From: Methanomicrobiales archaeon
Lineage (GTDB): Archaea; Halobacteriota; Methanomicrobia; Methanomicrobiales; Methanospirillaceae
Direction: 5' to 3'
DNA: 14,620 nt
NCBI GenBank assembly: GCA_013415575.1
Contig: JAAEES010000010.1
Coordinates: 1 to 14,620, forward strand
Shown: positions 5,273-11,049 of the stretch, in pieces
Layout of the letters: each line of letters begins with the position of its first letter
Position numbering within the stretch: position 1 is the first letter of the stretch
The notes under the pieces: generated by a model
Databases searched by the model: none
Told to the model about the DNA's origin: nothing
Seen by the model: the letters and a program-made list of their open reading frames with translations, nothing else
Program-made: the position numbers and the translations under genes

Positions 5273-6616
5273 ATGAGGAGAACCGGGTCCAGGACCAGGA
5301 GGGCGGCGCGAACCGGAAGACGACGGCCCGTCACCTTCCTGGTCATATCCCGTATTCCGGACCCGGGGATCTCTTCCCTGGTAACCTCGTTTCCCGATCT
5401 CGTGCGGGTGCGGTCCGGCGAATCGCGGGAGCCCCATGTCACGATCTTCGGTCCGTTCGGGCTCCTTCCCGGATCATTGGAATATTCGCTCCTGGATCAC
5501 ATCAGAGAGGCTGGAAACGGGATAGCGGCCATATCCTTCCGGATCGGCGGCCCCCTGCAGCTTCGGGGGAGGAACGGGGCCGCCATCGCGCTCTCCCTTG
5601 CTCCGGATGAGAATCTGGTCTCGCTCTACCACCATCTCATCGAGGCCGTTGGCCCGGAGACAGGGTGGTGCACCTGGATCGACCGGCCGCCCGGCTCCCG
5701 GATATTCCACCTCTCGCTCAGGATATCGATCTCCAGGCAGGAGGCACCCGACGTATGGAAGCAGATCCGGGAGCAGCATGATGCTGCCGTGATGATCCGG
5801 GAGCAGGCTGATGCCACTGGAATGATCCGCGACCAGGAGAAGAGAACGGGATTCCACGCAGCCGGGTGCGATGCTCCACTCACGCTCTTCCGCATCGCGG
5901 TACTGCGGCGGGGTACCCTCTGGAGAGAGTTCGACCTTGCCCAGGAGGTATGGCTATCCCGCGCAGAGGCGTTCAACCCGGGCCTCTGGTCCACGACCCG
6001 CCGTGAGTTCCGGAAGCGGGAAGGACTGCAGCGCGTCCACCAGATGCACCGGGCGACCGCAGGAAGGTTCGTGATCTCCGACCTCCACTTCGGGCACACC
6101 AACATCATCCGCTACTGCCGCCGGCCGTTCTCATCGGTCATCGAGATGGATGCCGTGCTCCTGGACAACTGGAACTTTACCGTGCGGCAGGACGATGAGG
6201 TCATCTACCTCGGTGATCTCCGCTATGGCCGGGGTGCTCCTCCGGCCACCCATTTTCTTGAACGGCTGCACGGGGAGGTCACCTCCATCATCGGAAACCA
6301 TGACGACCCTCTCCCCGGTGCAATTCCCTCCGTCATGGTAACCCATCAGGGTCTTCCCTTCCTCTGCATTCATGACCCTGGAATGGTCCCGGAGGACTAT
6401 CAGGGGTGGGTGATCCACGGGCATGTCCACAACAATGACCTTGACCGCTACCCCTTCATCAACGGAGAGACAAAGACCATCAACGTGAGTGCAGAGCTCG
6501 TGAATTACACACCGGTCAGCCTCGATGAGATTACCGAGTTTATCCGGGCCATTCGGCCAGGGGAGAAGGTGGTAACCCTGAAAGAGGCGCGGGTGCGGTA
6601 TGCCCCTGTCCGGTGA
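5273..6616 (+). CDS. Fusion of a 2H phosphoesterase with a calcineurin-like metallophosphoesterase
   Basis: One uninterrupted 447-aa frame carries two different phosphoesterase folds. Residues 20-255 form a LigT/2'-5' RNA ligase-like 2H domain with its two catalytic motifs, H55-V-T57 (EPHVTIFGPF) and H146-L-S148 (RIFHLSLRI), ending in the strand LFRIAVLRRGTLWREFDLAQ. Residues 265-440 form a metallophosphoesterase with all usual metal ligands: D270, H272 and H275 in SDLHFGHTN, D315 in LGDL, N342-H343 in GNHDD, and H382-G-H384-x-H386. 2H enzymes act on 2',3'-cyclic or 2'-5' phosphodiester bonds in RNA or nucleotides; the partner domain hydrolyses phosphoesters, so a sequential end-healing or cyclic-nucleotide role is plausible but unproven. 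Residues 164-193 hold a 10-residue repeat inside the 2H part. The arginine-rich first 19 residues may be outside the fold. Confidence 0.88.
   Translation: MRRTGSRTRRAARTGRRRPVTFLVISRIPDPGISSLVTSFPDLVRVRSGESREPHVTIFGPFGLLPGSLEYSLLDHIREAGNGIAAISFRIGGPLQLRGRNGAAIALSLAPDENLVSLYHHLIEAVGPETGWCTWIDRPPGSRIFHLSLRISISRQEAPDVWKQIREQHDAAVMIREQADATGMIRDQEKRTGFHAAGCDAPLTLFRIAVLRRGTLWREFDLAQEVWLSRAEAFNPGLWSTTRREFRKREGLQRVHQMHRATAGRFVISDLHFGHTNIIRYCRRPFSSVIEMDAVLLDNWNFTVRQDDEVIYLGDLRYGRGAPPATHFLERLHGEVTSIIGNHDDPLPGAIPSVMVTHQGLPFLCIHDPGMVPEDYQGWVIHGHVHNNDLDRYPFINGETKTINVSAELVNYTPVSLDEITEFIRAIRPGEKVVTLKEARVRYAPVR
5762..5851 (+). repeat. Three in-frame 30-bp tandem repeats
   Basis: Three successive 30-nt units (5762-5791, 5792-5821, 5822-5851) encode QIREQHDAAV, MIREQADATG and MIRDQEKRTG. 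The core ATCCGGGAGCAG is identical in units 1 and 2 and changed at two positions in unit 3 (ATCCGCGACCAG). The units lie inside the 2H domain, between the second HxS motif and the final strands, and probably extend a helix or loop. The period is a whole number of codons, so copy changes would keep the frame. Confidence 0.85.
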
Positions 6617-6692
6617 TCGTGAATATTCGGTTCATTCCTGAAGGGAGGCGGTGAGCGTCTCCATGAAACCCGGATCTCTTCCCGGTTCATCA

Positions 6693-7874
6693 TCATGCCG
6701 GTGACGCTTTGGTGTTCTTCACTATCATCATCAGTCCCAGGGCAAGCACGGCCAGGATCGCGCCGAACAGGAAGGTGTACGACGGGGAGTAGAGATCCCA
6801 GAGCATCCCTGCAATGTATCCTCCGGGAAGGGCGACGAGCCCGATTGCGGTATGAAAGGTCCCAAGCGCCGTTGCCTTGAGAGCGGGCGGGGCCATGTCG
6901 ACGATGAAGGCCCGTTGCGCCCCGTCGATGAAGGCAAAGAAGATTCCATATGCGGCGAAGAATACCGGCAGGACTGCTGAGCCGGTCACCACCATGAGCC
7001 CGGCCGACAGGAGCCCGAACAGGATATATCCGGCCATGATGACCGGTTTTCTCCCCACCCGGTCGGAGACTATCCCGGCAGGGATGGTGAAGAACGTGTA
7101 CACGCCGTAGAAGAGGACATAGAACAGCAATGCAGTACTATCCGAAGCCCCTGTCGAAAGCACCTTGAGCAGCAGGAATGCATACCCGTAGTGGCCGAAT
7201 GCAAAGAGTGCGGAGGCAATGATGAACAGACGGAGGTTTTGCGGGAGCAGGCTGAGACTTATCCTCAGCGAAAACCGCGGAGCAGCCGGCTGAGCTGCAG
7301 GAGGATCCTCGCGTATCAGAAATATTACCAGAACAGCAATGATCCCGGGGATAAATGCAATCAGGAAGACATTGCGGAAGCCGTAAACCGGCAGGAGCAG
7401 GAAGGCGAGCACGGCACCACCCATGGAGCCGATCCCGTCCATGGCCCTGTTGAACCCGAATGCCCTGCCCCTCACGATCGCGTCGCTCGATTCTGCCACA
7501 ATGGCGTCACGGGGGGCAGTCCGCAACCCCTTGCCGACCCGTTCGATGACCCGGAGCGCCAGCACCGTGGGCCAGACGTATGCGAAAGCAAACAGGGGTT
7601 TTACCAGTGATGAAAGCCCGTAACCGAGGAGGACAAAGGGTTTTCTCCTCCGGATGCGGTCCGAGATGTACCCTGACAGTACCTTCAGGAATGAGGCGGT
7701 CGTCTCTGCGGCTCCCTCCACCAGGCCGACAACGAACGCCCCGGCAGCGAGTACCGACGTGAGATACAGCGGTATCAGGGGAAATACCATCTGGCTGCTC
7801 AAATCGGTGCAGAGGCTCACAATACCCAGTATCAGGATATTCGTGCCGATTCCCCTGAAAAAACGATTGTTCAT
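6693..7874 (-). CDS. Major facilitator superfamily (MFS) transporter
   Basis: The 393-aa product is a membrane protein with about 12 hydrophobic segments. The MFS motif A between segments 2 and 3 is clear: GYISDRIRRRKP at 67-78, with a second version, GIVSDRVGRKP, in the C-terminal half. The stretch ERVGKGLRTAPRDAIVAES is typical of a family common in methanogens and some bacteria. Such proteins move small solutes using ion gradients; the substrate cannot be read from the sequence. The ATG at 7874 is followed by NNRFFRGIGTNILILGIVSL, entering the first segment directly. A Box A with a T-rich flank lies about 57 nt upstream. It is a single-gene unit, and its TGA faces the end of the fusion gene across 76 bp. 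Confidence 0.93.
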   Translation of the reverse strand: MNNRFFRGIGTNILILGIVSLCTDLSSQMVFPLIPLYLTSVLAAGAFVVGLVEGAAETTASFLKVLSGYISDRIRRRKPFVLLGYGLSSLVKPLFAFAYVWPTVLALRVIERVGKGLRTAPRDAIVAESSDAIVRGRAFGFNRAMDGIGSMGGAVLAFLLLPVYGFRNVFLIAFIPGIIAVLVIFLIREDPPAAQPAAPRFSLRISLSLLPQNLRLFIIASALFAFGHYGYAFLLLKVLSTGASDSTALLFYVLFYGVYTFFTIPAGIVSDRVGRKPVIMAGYILFGLLSAGLMVVTGSAVLPVFFAAYGIFFAFIDGAQRAFIVDMAPPALKATALGTFHTAIGLVALPGGYIAGMLWDLYSPSYTFLFGAILAVLALGLMMIVKNTKASPA

Positions 7875-7922
7875 TGCACATCACATCGGATCGCTCTCAC
7901 TCTACACCAACGGGAAGGCTCT

Positions 7923-7928
7923 AAAAAA
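7923..7928 (-). terminator. Putative U-rich terminator of the homocysteine operon
   Basis: The minus strand has six consecutive T 44 nt after the stop of the ferredoxin gene. Archaeal polymerases stop at short U-rich tracts. It lies beside the MFS Box A, so the same AT-rich patch may end one transcript and start the next. Confidence 0.4.
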
Positions 7929-7936
7929 TTATTATC
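7927..7936 (-). promoter_or_regulatory. Box A of the MFS transporter gene
   Basis: GATAATAATT on the minus strand predicts a transcript start near 7904 and a leader of about 30 nt before the ATG at 7874. It is the only AT-rich element in the 97-bp gap. Confidence 0.5.
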
Positions 7937-7971
7937 TGCGGGTGATCCCGGCTGGAACTACCTGGGTGCGG

Positions 7972-8364
7972 TTATCCCTCCCCCTTCTGCGAAAGGGCCC
8001 GCTGCGGGCAGATCTCGATACAGCGGCCGCAGAGGACACAGCGCTCACCGTTGACAACGAGTTTCCAGTTCTCATCGAAGGAGAAGACCTCCTGTGGGCA
8101 GATGCTGATGCAGGCCCCGCAGTCAACGCAGCGGTTCTCATCAAGCGAGATAACATCCTCAAGCACGCGTACCGAAGCCCCAAGCTCGGAGAGCCGCTCT
8201 TTTACCACGCTGCAGGTTTCATCAGGGATATCGATGAGTGCCTCTCCCTCGGATGAATCGATCTGCGCACGCTCAACATTGATGAGCACTCCGGTTTCCC
8301 GCACCACCTGGGCGATGATCGGTTTTTTCCCTGCCTTCCGGGAGAAGGTCACGATCAACTTCAT
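7972..8364 (-). CDS. NIL-domain 2x[4Fe-4S] ferredoxin of homocysteine biosynthesis
   Basis: The 130-aa protein has an N-terminal NIL domain (about 1-70: MKLIVTFSRK, ETGVLINVERAQID, GEALIDIPD) and a C-terminal bacterial-type ferredoxin with two full [4Fe-4S] motifs: C79-x2-C82-x2-C85-x3-C89-P and C109-x2-C112-x2-C115-x3-C119-P. In Methanosarcina the equivalent pair MA1821-MA1822 makes homocysteine from aspartate semialdehyde and a sulfide source; the ferredoxin subunit is thought to supply electrons or handle sulfur. The ATG at 8364 overlaps the upstream stop as ATGA and has GGTGG 7 nt before it, better than the GTG at 8373. Both clusters appear intact. Confidence 0.92.
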   Translation of the reverse strand: MKLIVTFSRKAGKKPIIAQVVRETGVLINVERAQIDSSEGEALIDIPDETCSVVKERLSELGASVRVLEDVISLDENRCVDCGACISICPQEVFSFDENWKLVVNGERCVLCGRCIEICPQRALSQKGEG

Positions 8365-9869
8365 TTGAGCCACCTACCACCGAAGAGCTTGCCGAGGTTC
8401 ATGGCGGTGAGCATCCCTATGACCCTGTCTTCGCGGTCGACCACCGGGAGCGCACTGATATTATGTTTCTCAAGCTTCCTGACTGCGATATCCACCGGCT
8501 CTTCCATGGTCGTGGTAATCACCCGTTTCTTCATGATGTCCCTGACCCTGGTAGCCTTGCCAGGGTTGACCACCGCTTTCGAGATATCATAGGTGGTCAC
8601 GATTCCTACCAGTTTGCCGGATTCATCGATCACCGGGAGGTGGTTGGTCTCTCCCTTCAGGAGCTTCTGCGCAGCGGAGCGTATCTCCTCGTCCTGTCCG
8701 ATTGAGATTACCTTCCGGTCCATGATATCGAGAACCCGCGGACCCTGGACCGTCTCCCGCAGAGGGTGGGCGCTCCTGGTGGTATCGATCCTGCGGGTCG
8801 GCAGGGCGAGTTCGATCTTCCCTTCCCCGACCCAGGTCTTCAGGGTCAGCGCAATCTCGCGGGCACGGCGGTAACTGGAGAGTGAGGAGGTCCGGACTTC
8901 CTCGCCGTGCAGCTCGACTGCCCCGCTCTTGAGCTCCGCGTAGCTGACCTTCCGGAGGGCGGGCCGTGACCGGGAAGGAATTCCGTAATCGATGATATCC
9001 ACCAGGATATCCTCGTCCCGCACTGCAGTGGAGCGTACCGTCTCCGTGTCGAGAACCGGGATGGGGATGCCGAGACCCACATAGAGGGTGACCCCGTACC
9101 CGGTCATGGTGGCCGCCCGGAGGTAGTCGGGAGACATCTCCTTCATGTCAGCGGTCACCATCAGGGTACCGAATCCTCCGGCAGGAGAGTGCTGGGTCCC
9201 CTCCCCGATCACCATGCCCGGAGCCCCGCAGAGGAAGGCGGGCACCCCGCTCCCGATCAGGCGGAACGATGGATCGTTCATGATCGGGTTGAGGAGTCCT
9301 GACCCCGAATAGGTGATGTTCCCGCAGTTCGGGAGGAGCATTCCCATGTAGGTGTAGAGGGCCCGGTCCGTTGAATTCGCGGCCGCATTGTAGCGCTGGT
9401 ACCCGTTCCGGGGGTTCACCATGATAGCCTGGTTCAGGTTCTCGAGCAGCAGTTCGGTGGTGATGTTCCTCCGGGGGTAGCAGTCGGTTCCGGTCGAGAG
9501 GGCCCGGAGCTCCACAGCTTTGCCCGATACGAAATCCTCCATGACATGGGCGCCCCCATACCGCGCCTCCCGCGTGGTCGATTTCTGGGTGGCGCCGATA
9601 TAGGCGTCGACCGAAGCAATTCCCCCGTAGGCCTCGACGTCGTTCAGCCAGACCCGCTCCATCTTGATGGGCGGATCGGCATGCCCGAAGTTCAGGAACG
9701 CACCGGAGGAGCACATGGCCCCGAAGGTTCCGGTGGTGACAACATCAACTTCGTGGAGCGCCCCCTCCTCGCCCAGTTCATCGACGATAAGGGGCATCTC
9801 CTCAGCCGTGACCACCCGCGCATTTCCGTCTCTGATCCGCTCCCTGATCAGATCGATGGTCTTCTCCAT
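8361..9869 (-). CDS. L-aspartate semialdehyde sulfurtransferase (homocysteine biosynthesis protein, DUF39 + 2 CBS)
   Basis: The 502-aa cytoplasmic enzyme has an N-terminal DUF39 catalytic domain (1-365) and two CBS repeats: about 379-433 (VLDIMDRKVISIGQDEEI) and 442-497 (VRDIMKKRVITTTMEEPVD). The DUF39 family converts aspartate semialdehyde to homocysteine using sulfide, bypassing O-acyl-homoserine. Two conserved cysteines needed for persulfide chemistry in the Methanosarcina enzyme are present here: C53 in GAMCSSGAF and C130 in GTDCYPRRN. The CBS pair suggests allosteric control by an adenosyl ligand, which is inference. The start at 9869 sits about 27 nt from a strong Box A, so the message is probably leaderless. 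The stop overlaps the ferredoxin start by 4 bp, marking one operon. Confidence 0.93.
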   Translation of the reverse strand: MEKTIDLIRERIRDGNARVVTAEEMPLIVDELGEEGALHEVDVVTTGTFGAMCSSGAFLNFGHADPPIKMERVWLNDVEAYGGIASVDAYIGATQKSTTREARYGGAHVMEDFVSGKAVELRALSTGTDCYPRRNITTELLLENLNQAIMVNPRNGYQRYNAAANSTDRALYTYMGMLLPNCGNITYSGSGLLNPIMNDPSFRLIGSGVPAFLCGAPGMVIGEGTQHSPAGGFGTLMVTADMKEMSPDYLRAATMTGYGVTLYVGLGIPIPVLDTETVRSTAVRDEDILVDIIDYGIPSRSRPALRKVSYAELKSGAVELHGEEVRTSSLSSYRRAREIALTLKTWVGEGKIELALPTRRIDTTRSAHPLRETVQGPRVLDIMDRKVISIGQDEEIRSAAQKLLKGETNHLPVIDESGKLVGIVTTYDISKAVVNPGKATRVRDIMKKRVITTTMEEPVDIAVRKLEKHNISALPVVDREDRVIGMLTAMNLGKLFGGRWLK

Positions 9870-9890
9870 AGCACTGATCTTCTCTTCTCT

Positions 9891-9902
9891 GAATATTTAA
9901 TG
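9891..9902 (-). promoter_or_regulatory. Box A of the homocysteine-biosynthesis operon (leaderless)
   Basis: CATTAAATATTC on the minus strand is centred 27-28 nt before the ATG at 9869, so transcription should begin at or beside the start codon. No Shine-Dalgarno sequence is present in the 20 nt before the ATG. Confidence 0.65.
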
Positions 9903-9906
9903 ATGT

Positions 9907-9917
9907 GGTATATTACC
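9907..9917. promoter_or_regulatory. Palindrome GGTA-TAT-TACC between divergent promoters
   Basis: GGTATATTACC has perfect 4-bp arms around a TAT centre. It lies just upstream of the homocysteine operon Box A and 4 bp from a second palindrome. It could be an operator for a dimeric regulator, or an alternative TATA element. Confidence 0.4.
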
Positions 9918-9920
9918 CAT

Positions 9921-9930
9921 AGTAATTACT
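9921..9930. promoter_or_regulatory. Perfect 10-bp palindrome AGTAATTACT
   Basis: This perfect palindrome sits 3 bp upstream of the Box A of the NIF3-family gene and faces the other palindrome toward the homocysteine operon. Its position just upstream of a TATA box fits either activator or repressor binding; the regulator is unknown. Confidence 0.45.
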
Positions 9931-9931
9931 T

Positions 9932-9941
9932 ACTTTTAAAC
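9932..9941 (+). promoter_or_regulatory. Box A of the NIF3-family/SWIM operon (leaderless)
   Basis: ACTTTTAAAC is centred 27 nt before the ATG at 9964, so the transcript should begin at the start codon. No ribosome-binding site is visible upstream of the ATG. Confidence 0.6.
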
Positions 9942-9963
9942 CCCGGGCAACCGATAGCTTCAC

Positions 9964-10671
9964 ATGGATATCGGGGATGTCATACGGGACCTCGAGCAGA
10001 TCGCACCTCCAGACCAGGCCGAGGAGATGGACGCGGGGAGGATCGGCCTCATCATCGAGGGGAGGCGGGATGTCCGGCAGGTGACCTGCGCCCTGGACGT
10101 CACGCTCCCCGTGGTCAGGGCCGCAGCAGCGATTGACGCCGGTCTCCTGGTCGTGCACCACACACCGCTCTGGACCCCGGTTACCGCGATTTCCGGTCCG
10201 TTCGCCGCCCTCCTGCGGGAGATCCTCTCCGCGGACCTGAACGTGTACGTGATGCATACCAATTTCGACCATGCGAAAGGCGGGATCAACGATGCCCTCT
10301 CATCACTCCTCGACCTCTCCGGAACCGACCGGATGAGCCTCGGCATCTGCGGTGACTGCCCCCTCACGCTCCCCGAGATCACCCGGCGGCTCGCAGCACC
10401 GCTCATCACCTGGGGTCATCCGTCCCTCCCCTGCAGGCTCGGGGTTGTCGGGGGGAGCGGGTTTGACCCCTCCCTCATCGAAGAGGCCGCCGCTCTCGGT
10501 GCAGAAGCCTTCCTCTCCGCAGACCTGAAGCATGCACAAGCCCGGGCGTCTCCCCTCCCGCTTCTCCAGAGCACCCACTATGCCCTCGAATCGCCGGGAA
10601 TGCGGATGCTCGCCGGCCGGATGGGATGGACCTACATTGATGATCCCCCGGTCACAGCGGTATGGACGTAA
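9964..10671 (+). CDS. NIF3-family (DUF34) dinuclear-metal protein
   Basis: The 235-aa protein carries the metal-site residues of the NIF3/DUF34 family: H65-H66 in LVVHHTPLW, H98 and D102 in HTNFDHAKGGIND, and H205/E209 in STHYALES near the C-terminus. The NxD...GGIND stretch is the family's most recognisable motif. Members are often misnamed GTP cyclohydrolase 1 type 2; the real reaction is unsettled, though hydrolase and metal-insertion roles have been proposed. The length is the compact archaeal form without the inserted PII-like domain. The ATG at 9964 is set by Box A spacing. The stop overlaps the SWIM gene start by 10 bp, so the two are probably made together. Confidence 0.9.
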   Translation: MDIGDVIRDLEQIAPPDQAEEMDAGRIGLIIEGRRDVRQVTCALDVTLPVVRAAAAIDAGLLVVHHTPLWTPVTAISGPFAALLREILSADLNVYVMHTNFDHAKGGINDALSSLLDLSGTDRMSLGICGDCPLTLPEITRRLAAPLITWGHPSLPCRLGVVGGSGFDPSLIEEAAALGAEAFLSADLKHAQARASPLPLLQSTHYALESPGMRMLAGRMGWTYIDDPPVTAVWT

Positions 10672-11015
10672 GCGAACTCTTCACCCGGCTTGAGGACGAA
10701 CGGCAGCTCACCCCCGACCTTCGCGGAGAGATCATCCGCATCTTCGGGGACCGGGGTCGAAAGGCCCTGAAAGCCATCGACGAGCACCGGATCAAGAAGT
10801 ACCGGGACTTCTTCGTTGTTGTCGGCACCTCGGATGAGTACATCGTCGAGGATGAGTTCTGCACCTGTCCGGACGCCCTGTACCGGAGAGGCAGCTGCTG
10901 GCACGTGCTAGCGGTCCGGATCGCCTCCCTCACCGGGGACTACGAGAAGTACGATCTCTGGTACCAGGACAACTGGAACGCCGGTTCTCCGGCTGACAAA
11001 CAATATTTATCGTAG
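10662..11015 (+). CDS. SWIM zinc-finger protein
   Basis: The 117-aa protein contains a SWIM zinc finger, C67-x-C69-x9-C79-x-H81 (FCTCPDALYRRGSCWHVLAV). The N-terminal part (ELFTRLEDERQLTPDLRGEI, RGRKALKAIDEHRI) is helical and basic, followed by strands YRDFFVVVGTSDEYIVED leading into the finger, the usual SWIM arrangement. SWIM domains bind DNA or protein; eukaryotic and archaeal members have been linked to recombination factors, but no partner is shown here. Its ATG lies within the last ten bases of the NIF3-family gene (ATGGACGTAA). The Box A of alaS overlaps its final codons. Confidence 0.88.
   Translation: MDVSELFTRLEDERQLTPDLRGEIIRIFGDRGRKALKAIDEHRIKKYRDFFVVVGTSDEYIVEDEFCTCPDALYRRGSCWHVLAVRIASLTGDYEKYDLWYQDNWNAGSPADKQYLS
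11001..11010 (+). promoter_or_regulatory. Box A of alaS, inside the end of the SWIM gene
   Basis: CAATATTTAT is centred about 44 nt before the alaS ATG, predicting a start site near 11033 and a leader of about 17 nt. alaS can therefore be transcribed independently of the NIF3-SWIM pair. Confidence 0.5.
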
Positions 11016-11049
11016 CAAATCCAAATTTACTGATATCACGTGGTTTTCT

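Noticed and set aside
5161..5442. N-terminal extension of the UPF0280 frame
   Set aside because: It overlaps the divergent fusion gene and its promoter; the family normally starts at the MIRRRF sequence at 5160.
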